The notes under the pieces: generated by a model
The model's database searches: none
Told to the model about the DNA's origin: nothing
What the model saw: the letters and a program-made list of their open reading frames with translations, nothing else
Shown here: in pieces, positions 1 to 7,160 of the stretch
Layout: every line of letters begins with the position of its first letter
Position numbering within the stretch: position 1 is the first letter of the stretch
From: Rhizobium sp. ASV20
GTDB taxonomy: Bacteria; Pseudomonadota; Alphaproteobacteria; Rhizobiales; Rhizobiaceae
DNA length: 55,341 nucleotides
Direction: 5' to 3'
NCBI RefSeq assembly: GCF_016429015.1
Contig: NZ_JAELTU010000030.1
Span: 1 to 55,341 of the forward strand
Position numbers and translations under genes: made by a program

Positions 1-569
1 CGAAGGCCGCATCGACTCTGGGCACAGTCAAGACGCTGGTCAACAATGCCGGAGCGGCTCGTGCAGTCAGTCTTCACGATACGACACCGGAGATCTGGCG
101 CGCCGACAGCGCCCTCAATCTCGAGGCTGCGTTCCTCTGCTTCCGCGCCGTCGAGGATATGCTGAAGGCGTCGAAGGGATCGGTCATCAACATCGCCTCC
201 GTCAACGGCATGGCCGTTTTCGGCCATCCAGCCTATAGCGCCGCCAAGGCCGGGCTCGTGCATTTCACCAAACTGGTCGCCGTTGAATACGGCAAGTTCG
301 GCATTCGCTCGAACGCGGTCGCGCCGGGCACGGTGCGTACCCAGGCCTGGGAAGCGCGCGCCGCTGCCAATCCGAACGTCTTCGAGGAAGCGAAGCGCTG
401 GTATGCGCTGCGTCGCGTCGTCGATCCCGTCGATGTCGCCAATGCCGTGTCGTTTCTCGCAAGCCCGCTCGCTTCGGCCATTACGGGCGTATCCCTGCCG
501 GTCGATTGCGGCCTGACGGCGGGTCAAGCAGAGCTTGCGCACACCTTCACACAGTCCGATCACTATTGA
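1..569 (+). CDS. SDR family oxidoreductase, 5'-truncated by the window edge
   Basis: The reading frame is already open at base 3 and runs to TGA at 567-569, so the N-terminal Rossmann glycine motif lies outside the window. What remains is typical of a classical short-chain dehydrogenase/reductase: the NNAG motif near the left edge, a Ser in IASVNG, and the catalytic Tyr-x3-Lys pair in YSAAK around bases 232-250. The C-terminal substrate loop follows, ending in the usual LASPLASAITG and PVDCG segments. Such enzymes oxidise or reduce hydroxyl/keto groups of small metabolites with NAD(P); the substrate cannot be told. The next gene, a hexosaminidase, starts 25 bases after the stop, so the two are probably cotranscribed in a sugar-use operon that begins outside the window. 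Confidence 0.9.
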   Translation, partial: KAASTLGTVKTLVNNAGAARAVSLHDTTPEIWRADSALNLEAAFLCFRAVEDMLKASKGSVINIASVNGMAVFGHPAYSAAKAGLVHFTKLVAVEYGKFGIRSNAVAPGTVRTQAWEARAAANPNVFEEAKRWYALRRVVDPVDVANAVSFLASPLASAITGVSLPVDCGLTAGQAELAHTFTQSDHY

Positions 570-594
570 TGCCCGTCGCCAAAGAGGAGCCTTG

Positions 595-2514
595 ATGCAG
601 TCCGCTGCCTATCATCTCGAAAACACATGGTCTCCCGAGGGCGGAAAGCATGGTCGGCTGACCCTGACGCTTTTCAATTTCTCGGATGCGCCGCTTTCGA
701 ATTTTCGCCTCGCCTATACGACTTTGACGCGCTTCATCGATCCGAAGATCTGCGAGAATGCGATCTTCGTGCGCCGCAACGCCAATTTTCATGAATTCGC
801 GCCGCCGGCCGGCCTTTCCCTCGCTCCCGGAGAGAGCTGGACATTTACGGTGTCCAGCCTGCACCGCGTTGCCAAGCATTGCACCGATGGCGCCAAGTCG
901 GCCTATATAACGCTTGAAGACGGCCGCCATATCAATGTGTTCACATCTGATCTGCTGCTCGACGGTCGCACCAGCGAGCCGCCGCCGGTGCTGTTGCCGA
1001 AAGGTAGGCTGGAGCTTCCCTTTGCCATTCAGCCCTGGCCGGCATCCGTGGACGCCAAGCCAGGCGAAGGCTTCCCTGTCGCGCTCTATCCGGCCAGGGG
1101 AACGGATGCTGCAAGCGTAAGAGCGCTTGCGACCGCGCAGGCGCACTTTCGCCGGCTGTTTCCCACCAGCCATATTCCTTTCAGCCTTGTCGCTGCGCCG
1201 CAGGGCAAGGCGCTGCGCTTTGTCGAGCGGTCGGCGCTCGCTGCAGAGGCCTATGAACTGTCCTTCGGGGCGGATGAGATCACGCTTGCTTTCTCTGGCG
1301 ATGCAGGCCGTCTCTATGGCCTGACGACCTTGGCGCAGCTTCTGGACGGTGCCCGGCGCGAGCCTGGCAAGTTCCGTTTCCCGGCGTCAGGCCGCATCGC
1401 CGATCAGCCGCGCTACGGCTGGCGCGGATGCCATCTCGATGTCTCCAGGCAATTCGTACCGAAGGCCGATGTGCTGCGCCTGCTCGATATCCTCGCCTGG
1501 CTGAAGCTCAATATCTTCCATTGGCACCTGACCGACGATGAAGCGTGGCGCCTGGAAATCCGCGCCTATCCGCAGCTGACGACCTTGGGCGTCCTGCGCG
1601 GGCCGGACGAACCACTGCTGCCGCAACTCGGCAATGGTGCGGAGCCCGTCGGTGGTTTCTATTCGCAGGAGGACGTCCGCGAGATCGTCGCCCACGCCTC
1701 CGCGCTCAGCATCGAGGTCGTGCCGGAGATCGATATCCCCGGTCACAGCACTGCGACCCTTGTCGCCCTGCCTGATCTGACGGACGGGCAGGAGGCGCCG
1801 GAAAGCTATCATTCCGTTCAAGGTTATCCGAACAACGCCCTGAACCCGGCTATCGAGTCGACCTACGAGTTTCTCGCCAAGGTCTTAGACGAAATGGTCG
1901 AGCTTTTCCCCTCGCAATATCTCCATATCGGCGGGGATGAGGTCGCCAATGGCTCGTGGCTCGCTTCGCCGCTGGCGCGCAAGCTTATGGAGAAGGAAGG
2001 CATTTCGGGCACATTCGCCCTGCAATCCTATTTTCTGAAACGGATCAAGGCGATGCTGACAGCGCGCGGCCGCAAGCTCGCCGGCTGGAACGAAGTCGCC
2101 CATGGCGGCGGCGTCGATCCGGAAAGTACCTTGCTGATGGCCTGGGAAAAGCCTGAAGTCGGTATCGAGCTGGCACGTGAGGGCTATGAGGTCGTCATGA
2201 CGCCGGGCCAGGCCTATTATCTCGACATGGTGCAGGCCGATGCCTGGCAGGAGCCGGGCGCGAGCTGGGCCGGCACTGTGCCGCCTGCCCACACCTATGC
2301 CTACGAGGCGGAGGGCGACTTCCCGGAAGAGCTGAGGCATCTGATGAAGGGCGTGCAGGCCTGCATCTGGCAGGAGAATTACACCTCGCGCGACTATTTC
2401 AACCGGCTGGTCTTCCCGCGTCTGCCGGCCATTGCCGAGGCTGCCTGGACGCCGAAGGCACAGAAGGACTGGCTGCGCTTTGCCGCCATCGTCCCGCTGA
2501 GCCCCAAGCTGTAA
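595..2514 (+). CDS. Beta-N-acetylhexosaminidase, glycoside hydrolase family 20
   Basis: This 639-residue protein has the GH20 signature HIGGDE at about residues 444-449; the Asp-Glu pair (about D448, E449) is the catalytic pair of this family, which uses substrate-assisted catalysis to release terminal GlcNAc or GalNAc. A GH20b-like domain precedes the barrel, and WHLTDDEAWRLEI and VPEIDIPGHS are conserved barrel segments. I place the start at the ATG at 595, preceded by AAAGAGGAGC, rather than at an in-frame ATG at 535 that would overlap the preceding gene. No signal peptide is evident, so the enzyme is probably cytoplasmic and acts on imported chito-oligosaccharides. It sits 25 bases after an SDR gene, suggesting one operon. 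Confidence 0.92.
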   Translation: MQSAAYHLENTWSPEGGKHGRLTLTLFNFSDAPLSNFRLAYTTLTRFIDPKICENAIFVRRNANFHEFAPPAGLSLAPGESWTFTVSSLHRVAKHCTDGAKSAYITLEDGRHINVFTSDLLLDGRTSEPPPVLLPKGRLELPFAIQPWPASVDAKPGEGFPVALYPARGTDAASVRALATAQAHFRRLFPTSHIPFSLVAAPQGKALRFVERSALAAEAYELSFGADEITLAFSGDAGRLYGLTTLAQLLDGARREPGKFRFPASGRIADQPRYGWRGCHLDVSRQFVPKADVLRLLDILAWLKLNIFHWHLTDDEAWRLEIRAYPQLTTLGVLRGPDEPLLPQLGNGAEPVGGFYSQEDVREIVAHASALSIEVVPEIDIPGHSTATLVALPDLTDGQEAPESYHSVQGYPNNALNPAIESTYEFLAKVLDEMVELFPSQYLHIGGDEVANGSWLASPLARKLMEKEGISGTFALQSYFLKRIKAMLTARGRKLAGWNEVAHGGGVDPESTLLMAWEKPEVGIELAREGYEVVMTPGQAYYLDMVQADAWQEPGASWAGTVPPAHTYAYEAEGDFPEELRHLMKGVQACIWQENYTSRDYFNRLVFPRLPAIAEAAWTPKAQKDWLRFAAIVPLSPKL

Positions 2515-2531
2515 CTCATTGCGAAACGATG

Positions 2532-2566
2532 CGGCGCCTGGCTGCGACATATTTGTCCGGGCGCCG
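2532..2566 (+). terminator. Hairpin after the hexosaminidase gene
   Basis: Arms CGGCGCCTGG (2532-2541) and CCGGGCGCCG (2557-2566) pair at 9 of 10 positions around a 15-base loop, and are followed by TTCTGTC. It lies 17 bases after the hexosaminidase stop. The T tract is weak, so this is a probable rather than certain terminator. Confidence 0.5.
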
Positions 2567-2650
2567 TTCTGTCATGAAAGCGATACGAAGGGCGAATGAT
2601 AATTAGGGTGCTTCCGAAAGAGAAGTCTTTGACTGAAAAAGGAATCCCCT

Positions 2651-2965
2651 ATGAAGAAGATTGTTTTGATCGCAGTCGCAAGCTTGTGCGCCTCGAATGC
2701 AATGGCATTGTCCAGCTACAATTCCGAGGCCATGACCTGCTCCGCCGTTCACGACAAGATCGCCCGGGACGGTGCCGTCGTCCTCAAACATCCCTCTAGC
2801 AAGATCGGTAGCCTTGACGTCTATGATCGATACGTATCGAACGACGCCGGCTGCATAGAATGGGGTGCCATGTCCAAATCGTCGGTACCGACTTCCGATG
2901 ATCCGCATTGCAAGGTTCAAGCCTGCTCAGGGCTTACAGGCAAAGGGCACAACAAGCATATCTGA
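2651..2965 (+). CDS. Small secreted cysteine-containing protein, function unknown
   Basis: A 104-residue protein that begins with a clear signal peptide: MKK, then a hydrophobic stretch ending ASNAMA, with cleavage likely near residue 19. The mature part of about 85 residues has four cysteines (in MTCSAV, AGCIEW and HCKVQAC), an even number that would suit two disulfides in the periplasm. GAAAAAGGAATCCCCT precedes the ATG and supplies the ribosome site. I recognise no domain. The gene stands alone between two hairpins, so it is probably monocistronic. A small envelope-stress or periplasmic binding role is possible but only a guess. Confidence 0.75.
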   Translation: MKKIVLIAVASLCASNAMALSSYNSEAMTCSAVHDKIARDGAVVLKHPSSKIGSLDVYDRYVSNDAGCIEWGAMSKSSVPTSDDPHCKVQACSGLTGKGHNKHI

Positions 2966-2995
2966 CGTGAAGCGACCCCAAGACGCTTGACGTCA
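2963..2995 (+). terminator. Strong hairpin beginning at the stop codon of the small secreted protein
   Basis: TGACGTGAAGCG (2963-2974) and CGCTTGACGTCA (2984-2995) pair at 11 of 12 positions around a 9-base loop. The left arm starts with the TGA stop codon itself. The right arm is followed by AAATTT rather than a T run, so release efficiency is uncertain. Confidence 0.55.
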
Positions 2996-3001
2996 AAATT
3001 T

Positions 3002-3032
3002 GGAGCCGCCGGGAGATCCTCGGGGGCTCCTT
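3002..3032 (+). terminator. Second hairpin, GGAGCC/GGCTCC followed by TT
   Basis: GGAGCC at 3002-3007 pairs with GGCTCC at 3025-3030, with further partial pairing inside, followed by TTCC. Together with the hairpin just upstream it forms a tandem pair that separates the small secreted-protein gene from the convergent gene ending at 3099. Confidence 0.45.
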
Positions 3033-3098
3033 CCATTTCTGCCATTCACGTCGCCGCCCAGCCAGCCAAGGTCTTCTGTGCTCGGCCTGTCGCACGCA

Positions 3099-3281
3099 CT
3101 ATCCGGCCAGCGCCGTGCCGACATCGGTCGGGAATATGCCGATCCAGGCCAGTACGGCCATGGCGGTGATGAAAAGTAGATACCACATGCTCAGATAGTC
3201 CTCCGCCAGTCTCCTGTTCAGCGCTGCGAAGAGAAGGCCGACGCTGAAGGCAAGCCAGAGAAGATTGCAGATGTGGTCCAT
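3099..3281 (-). CDS. Small two-helix membrane protein, function unknown
   Basis: A 60-residue product starting MDHICNLLW. I choose the ATG at 3281 because AGGGAAC lies just upstream and because the earlier in-frame ATG would add only a charged, low-conservation stretch. It has two hydrophobic segments, about residues 5-21 and 31-50, separated by the basic/acidic turn NRRLAEDY, as expected of a helical hairpin in the inner membrane. No family is recognised. It lies beside other very small stress-type genes and points away from them. It is real if homologues keep both helices; the evidence here is only composition and the ribosome site. Confidence 0.6.
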   Translation of the reverse strand: MDHICNLLWLAFSVGLLFAALNRRLAEDYLSMWYLLFITAMAVLAWIGIFPTDVGTALAG

Positions 3282-3482
3282 TTCGTTGTTCCCTTTTTTG
3301 TCTGCTCTTCCCCCCTTGTAGTGAAGGTTAACCGGCTGGTGACCCAATGGGTAGCGCGCAAGCGGGATGGTGGGGTGCGCAAAACGGGAGGCGAAAGACG
3401 GCGGGGCGAGTTCCGCGGGCTCCTGCGCGGCGTTGCAGACAACGAGACCCTGGGGAAATCTTGACGGAATCTAGGTGGCCCA

Positions 3483-3507
3483 GGAACATCAGCCGTTGCT
3501 CGACGTT
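3483..3507 (+). promoter_or_regulatory. EcfG-type general stress response promoter
   Basis: GGAAC at 3483-3487, exactly 16 bases, then CGTT at 3504-3507. This matches the alphaproteobacterial EcfG (PhyR-NepR-EcfG cascade) consensus GGAAC-N16/17-CGTT without a mismatch. It lies 35 bases ahead of the 26-codon ORF at 3543 and on the same strand, so it should drive that ORF and the DUF982 gene behind it. Confidence 0.75.
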
Positions 3508-3542
3508 ATCAGTGCATCAGGCGAGGAGAGGAGCTAACCCCG

Positions 3543-3623
3543 ATGGATTACTACGCGACGATGGCTGCATGCGCCGGCACCGGTTCATTTCTCATTGCGG
3601 CGCTGGTGGCGCTCTACGGCTGA
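3543..3623 (+). CDS. 26-residue membrane peptide in front of a DUF982 gene
   Basis: The frame reads MDYYATMAACAGTGSFLIAA followed by LVALYG and TGA, giving 26 residues, of which the last 18 or so form one hydrophobic helix. GAGGAGAGGAGC lies 7-18 bases upstream, a strong ribosome site. The stop codon TGA is the first part of TGAGGAGGTG, the ribosome site of the next gene, so translation of the two is probably coupled. A perfect EcfG-type promoter lies 35 bases upstream. I know no named family for it; a single-span stress peptide is the simplest reading. Confidence 0.6.
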   Translation: MDYYATMAACAGTGSFLIAALVALYG

Positions 3624-3634
3624 GGAGGTGCGGC

Positions 3635-3895
3635 ATGGAGCATGGTAATTGGAGCAATCCCGTCATAGTCGTGTTGGCCGGCCATTATGCGATCATCACG
3701 AACGCGCTGGATGCCGCAAATTGCATGAGCGAGGAATGGCCGATGGACAGCGGACCCGCGGTAGACGACGCGGTTCTTGTGTGCCTGGACGCGATACTGG
3801 GCAAGGTCTCCGCCGAGGAGGCGCGAGAGGCTTTTCTTGAAGCGGTGCGGGAGGCCGGGCTCAGCGTCAAAACGGAGCCGAATAGTCTTCACTAG
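3635..3895 (+). CDS. DUF982 family protein
   Basis: An 86-residue protein with the DUF982 pattern: W-x2-PV near the N-terminus (WSNPVIVVL), a central W-P (EEWPMDSGPA), then the ending in which a small Cys-x-DAI helix is followed by AREAFLEAVREAG. The start at 3635 is preceded by TGAGGAGGTG at ideal spacing; a longer in-frame start at 3347 would run over the promoter and the small upstream ORF. DUF982 proteins are short, multiplied in rhizobial genomes and of unknown function. The upstream promoter suggests induction by starvation, osmotic or oxidative stress through EcfG. Confidence 0.8.
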   Translation: MEHGNWSNPVIVVLAGHYAIITNALDAANCMSEEWPMDSGPAVDDAVLVCLDAILGKVSAEEAREAFLEAVREAGLSVKTEPNSLH

Positions 3896-3946
3896 ATCTC
3901 GATGACATCAGACAAGCAATGACGCGCCTACCGGACGCAGCGATTG

Positions 3947-4075
3947 TCAGATCGCCCAGAATATCACACCGAAGATCACGATGAACACGAGGATGAAGCC
4001 CACCATCCTGGCCAGCCCTTCATTCACATTGCCGTTGCCGACAATCAGATCGTACCAGTCGCTCTTGTGGTTCAT
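3947..4075 (-). CDS. 42-residue single-span membrane protein
   Basis: This short frame reads MNHKSDWYDLIVGNGNVNEG, then about 20 hydrophobic residues (LARMVGFILVFIVIFGVIFW) and AI before TGA. GAAGGA lies 9 bases upstream of the ATG. The layout, a polar N-terminal head and one C-terminal helix rich in Ile, Val and Phe, is that of small rhizobial inner-membrane proteins, but I cannot name a family. It converges on the DUF982 gene, 51 bases away. Confidence rests on the ribosome site, the clean helix and the compact ending. Confidence 0.6.
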   Translation of the reverse strand: MNHKSDWYDLIVGNGNVNEGLARMVGFILVFIVIFGVIFWAI

Positions 4076-4352
4076 GGGCAATCCTTCGAAGTTTTCCCTA
4101 TTAGGTCGCGGATTTCTCCATAGTCAACGGGCTCGGGAGAATCCGACGATCGAAGGCATGTGTTCGACGACTGCGGGACGCGCGATTCGGTTGAGATTGA
4201 GGGTAGCGTTCTTGCCTCGGAAGCGGGTGTCCGAAGGCCTTTCGAATGCATCTTGTTTCGGAGCGCTACGACCTGTCACCAACATCCGCTCGCGACGTCA
4301 TCAAACGGGAAACTTATGTGCATCTACACCTATTTCAAGACAAGTCCAATCA

Positions 4353-4378
4353 AACACATTCGATAAATCAAATGTGTT
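4353..4378. repeat. 12-base inverted repeat in a gene-free stretch beyond tRNA-Leu
   Basis: Arms AACACATTCGAT (4353-4364) and ATCAAATGTGTT (4367-4378) pair at 11 of 12 positions with a two-base centre (AA). Such close spacing fits a dimeric DNA-binding site better than an RNA hairpin. It lies in the 4076-4435 interval, which otherwise holds no gene that I can support. The flanking 4310-4435 bases are markedly AT-richer than the surroundings. Confidence 0.55.
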
Positions 4379-4406
4379 CCAAAGGAACTTATCAGTCTTG
4401 AAATTA

Positions 4407-4428
4407 TTGAGAAATCTACGTTTCTCAA
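4407..4428 (-). terminator. Hairpin downstream of tRNA-Leu
   Basis: Read on the minus strand, TTGAGAAA and TTTCTCAA form a perfect 8-bp stem around a 6-base loop. It begins only a few bases after the tRNA 3' CCA end and is followed by TAATTTC. Position and symmetry fit termination or 3'-end processing of the tRNA transcript. Confidence 0.5.
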
Positions 4429-4435
4429 AATGGAA

Positions 4436-4522
4436 TGGTGCCCAGAAGAGGACTCGAACCTCCACACCCTTTCGGGTACCAGCACCTGAAGCTGGCGCGT
4501 CTACCAATTCCGCCATCTGGGC
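4436..4522 (-). tRNA. tRNA-Leu (anticodon CAG)
   Basis: On the minus strand the acceptor arm GCCCAGA pairs with TCTGGGC, followed by A and an encoded CCA end. The D arm carries AATTGGTAGACGC; the anticodon arm is CCAGC-TTCAGGT-GCTGG, giving anticodon CAG for CTG codons; a long variable arm (ACCCGAAAGGGT) marks it as a type II tRNA; the T arm contains GGTTCGAGTCC. CTG is a frequent leucine codon in this high-GC window. It lies 92 bases beyond the phosphomannomutase stop but has its own promoter. Confidence 0.97.
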
Positions 4523-4532
4523 GACGGACACG

Positions 4533-4561
4533 CATGTAAGGGGGTGGCCGTCCGGTGTCAA
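4533..4561 (-). promoter_or_regulatory. Sigma-70-type promoter of tRNA-Leu
   Basis: On the minus strand TTGACA (4561-4556), a 17-base spacer and TACATG (4538-4533) stand immediately upstream of the tRNA 5' end at 4522. The -35 hexamer is perfect. Transcription would start only a few bases before the mature tRNA. Confidence 0.7.
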
Positions 4562-4614
4562 CAGGGTTTTTGAAGTTTTCGTGTCGATTGTGAAAAAAGC
4601 GGTTGAAGCCCGGA

Positions 4615-6045
4615 TCAAACCCGGGCCGCAGCCCAGGTGCGGATCAGGTCAAGTCCCTGTTCCAGCAAGATCTTTGCCTCGTTTTCGCTCGCCGCTTCCA
4701 CATAGCAACGCATTTCCGGTGCATTTCCGGAAGGGCGGAAATGGATGATTCGGTTATCCACAAGCGTGACCCTCAGTCCGTCGATGTCGCTCTTCGATGC
4801 GACGGCTGCGACGGGCTTGAGGAATTCAGCGAGATTGGCGTCCGAAGCGCGCAAATGCGCCATCAGCGCAGCACTGGTTTCGACCGGGAAATTCTCAAGG
4901 CGATCGGCGGCGGCAAAGGGCAGGCGATAACTGCCGGCGACTACCGATAGCGGCTTGCCCGCCTTTGCGGCTGCGTAGAGCGTCGCCAGGACGGGCAGGA
5001 AGCTGTCGCGCGTCGGCAGCGGCTCGAAGGGCTTGCCCGAGACGGTGAAGCGGCTGGCCGTCAGCGTGCCGCCATTGGCTTCGAAGCCCATGACGCCAGT
5101 CTTGCCTGCCGCAGCCGCCGCATCCATGCCGGCGATCACATAAGGCGAGCCGACGCGTGTGCGGGTGACGGTATAAGAGCCGGCGGCTTCGATACCGGAA
5201 TTGGAGGTGACCGGCGTCACCACCACCTCTGCGCCGAGGAAGTTTGCGGCGATAAGGCCGAGCAGATCGCCGCGCAGCGGCTCGCCGGCTTCATCGGCAA
5301 CCAATGGCCGGTCGCCATCACCGTCGGCCGAAACGATGGCGTCCAGACTGTGCTCCGGCGCCCAGCCCTGCATGAGGCGGATGGTCTCTGCAGAGACGGC
5401 TTCGGTATCGACCGGAATGAAGCTCTCGGAGCGGCCGAGTGGTACGACGCGAGCGCCGTAATGGGCAAGCACCTGCCCGAAAAGGTCACGCGCCACCGTG
5501 CTGTGCTGATAGACCCCGATTGTGAGGCCTGCGAGGCTTCCGGCCGGCAGCAGCCCCCTGTTACGCTCCAGGAACAGCGCCTCCGTCTCTGCCGTGCGGT
5601 TTTCCGCCTCGGCAGGCGTCTCGTCGAGTACCGAATCGCCGATCGCCAGGGCTTCCTCGCTGATCGCGACTTCGTCCTGCTTGTCGATTTCGCCGTCCGG
5701 CCTGTAGAACTTGATGCCGTTGCGATCGGCCGGGATATGCGAACCGGTGATCATCAGCGAGGCTGCCTTGTGCTTCAGCCCGTAGAGAGCCAGCGCCGGC
5801 GTCGGCAAGGTGCCACAATCGATCGGTGTCAGGCCGGCACGCTTCAGCGCGCCGATGCAAGTCGCCGATATCGCCGGGCTCGATTCGCGGAAATCGCGGC
5901 CGACAAGGATAAGGTCGCCTGGCTTGGCATGGCCGCTCTTCAGCAGATGGTTGGCGAATGCCGTCGCATAGAGTGCCGAAGCCCGCCCGGTAAGATCCAC
6001 AGATAGGCCGCGAAGGCCGCTGGTGCCGAATTTCAAGCTGCTCAC
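4615..6045 (-). CDS. Phosphomannomutase / phosphohexomutase
   Basis: A 476-residue alpha-D-phosphohexomutase that interconverts hexose 6- and 1-phosphates, feeding GDP-mannose or similar sugar nucleotides for surface polysaccharides. The N-terminus has KFGTSGLRG; the phosphoserine loop reads ITGSHIPADRNGIK; the metal loop is SADGDGDRP; the C-terminal phosphate-binding part is FRPSGNAPEMR. I choose the GTG start at 6045 because AAGGAG lies 7 bases upstream and the protein then begins at the family's usual position; the longer ATG start at 6084 has no such site. The sugar specificity (mannose or glucose) cannot be settled by eye. tRNA-Leu follows on the same strand. Confidence 0.88.
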   Translation of the reverse strand: MSSLKFGTSGLRGLSVDLTGRASALYATAFANHLLKSGHAKPGDLILVGRDFRESSPAISATCIGALKRAGLTPIDCGTLPTPALALYGLKHKAASLMITGSHIPADRNGIKFYRPDGEIDKQDEVAISEEALAIGDSVLDETPAEAENRTAETEALFLERNRGLLPAGSLAGLTIGVYQHSTVARDLFGQVLAHYGARVVPLGRSESFIPVDTEAVSAETIRLMQGWAPEHSLDAIVSADGDGDRPLVADEAGEPLRGDLLGLIAANFLGAEVVVTPVTSNSGIEAAGSYTVTRTRVGSPYVIAGMDAAAAAGKTGVMGFEANGGTLTASRFTVSGKPFEPLPTRDSFLPVLATLYAAAKAGKPLSVVAGSYRLPFAAADRLENFPVETSAALMAHLRASDANLAEFLKPVAAVASKSDIDGLRVTLVDNRIIHFRPSGNAPEMRCYVEAASENEAKILLEQGLDLIRTWAAARV

Positions 6046-6223
6046 GGGCAATCTCCTTGCAATGATCGCGTTGTTATGGAGCAAGCGGCAGCGGCGATCA
6101 ACTCATCGTGGAGTGGCGATTTCCAGTTGCGGCGATACTGGTTTTATCCCGGCCAATGCCCCAAATAAGATCGAGGCGAGGCGCGCGTCGTTTTTGGTTC
6201 GCATGCCCGCACAGGAGTTCGTC

Positions 6224-6655
6224 ATGGTTGCTTTTCAAAGGGCCGCGCTTGGTTGCGCTCTCGGCCTTTCGTTGCTGGCACAAGCAGGCTTTGCGGCCGC
6301 TGCCTCGGATCCTCCGAAAATGGGCATCCAGCCGCCCAGCCCTGGCAATCGCGTCCTCTGCGATGCGAGAGGCTGTTTCGGTTTCGGGGAACGGCAGTTC
6401 TACACCCGCCCCGGCCAGCCGCTTCCGATCACGCCACCCTATACCGGCGGGGCGAACCGCTACGACAGCACGCGCATTCAAATGCCTCCGCGTGAAACCT
6501 ACACGCCGCCGAGGGCCGCCTATCCGTCGCCGGCCCAGCAGCGCACGCAGCATCAGATGTGGTGCGCCAGACAGTATCGGACCTACAATCCCGGCACCAA
6601 CCTCTATACCACCATCAATCATGGCTCAAAGGAGTGCCATTCTCCTTTCGAGTGA
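6224..6655 (+). CDS. Secreted BA14K-like protein
   Basis: A 143-residue protein with a signal peptide of about 26 residues (MVAFQRAALG, then a hydrophobic run ending AAAA). The middle is rich in Pro, Tyr and Thr and looks disordered. The end carries the pattern of the BA14K family: WC, a short gap, YRTYNPGTNLY and a final Cys near the C-terminus. BA14K proteins of Brucella and rhizobia are surface-associated, immunoreactive or lectin-like. AGGAG precedes the ATG at 6224 by 6 bases, which decides the start over upstream in-frame ATGs. CysGly-type pairs in the mature part (CDARGCFGFG) may form a disulfide. Confidence 0.65.
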   Translation: MVAFQRAALGCALGLSLLAQAGFAAAASDPPKMGIQPPSPGNRVLCDARGCFGFGERQFYTRPGQPLPITPPYTGGANRYDSTRIQMPPRETYTPPRAAYPSPAQQRTQHQMWCARQYRTYNPGTNLYTTINHGSKECHSPFE

Positions 6656-6679
6656 CGGTTCGACACGGGAGGGCAGAGC

Positions 6680-6973
6680 TCAGCTCTCCAGCGACGCGCG
6701 GTCCGTATGGCCGAGATCGCGTTGCGGGTCGATGACATCCCGCACGCGCTGCTTCAGCTCTTTCGGTCCGGGGAAACCGCCATCGCGCTTACGCTCCCAC
6801 AGCAGCTCGCCATCGATTCGGATCTCGAAGACGCCGCCGGTGCCGGGTATCAGCGCCACTTCGCCAAGACTATCGGTAAAGGTCTGCAGCAGCTCTTGCG
6901 CCATCCAGCCGGAGCGCAGCAGCCAGTTGCATTGGGTGCAGTAGAGAATGGTGATCCGGGGCTTGTCGCTCAT
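6680..6973 (-). CDS. SelT/SelW/SelH (Rdx) family thioredoxin-like protein
   Basis: A 97-residue protein starting MSDKPRITILYC with a CxxC motif (C12-T-Q-C15) in the first loop, as in the Rdx family, where one Cys replaces selenocysteine. The conserved GEVALIPGTGGVFEIRIDGE and the late FPGPKELKQRVRD segments match the family, and the length is normal for bacterial members. It probably acts as a small cytoplasmic redox protein, with partners unknown. Two ATGs lie close together; the one at 6973 has GAGG at 9 bases and is preferred over 6979. Confidence 0.8.
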   Translation of the reverse strand: MSDKPRITILYCTQCNWLLRSGWMAQELLQTFTDSLGEVALIPGTGGVFEIRIDGELLWERKRDGGFPGPKELKQRVRDVIDPQRDLGHTDRASLES

Positions 6974-7160
6974 CGTCATTATCCTCGTTGTTTGCTGACA
7001 TTTATGCTCAAGATTATTCGTCTGCAAGCGGAAGCAAGCGCAGGAAAGGGGTCGACCGACTTCCGATCCGGAATTGCGCAAAGCAAGCGGTTCTGACCCC
7101 TTGCCTGTCGCCGTGCCGCATGCTCATCTCTGAATGGGCTGTCAGTTGGGGATTATCGGA

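Noticed and set aside
4436..4522. tRNA-Leu as an integration site of a genomic island
   Set aside because: No integrase, no repeated tRNA 3' end and no shift in gene type or base composition nearby beyond a short AT-rich spacer.
3981..4748. 255-codon plus-strand frame running through tRNA-Leu
   Set aside because: It crosses a tRNA, its terminator and the end of the phosphomannomutase gene; the translation is basic and featureless.
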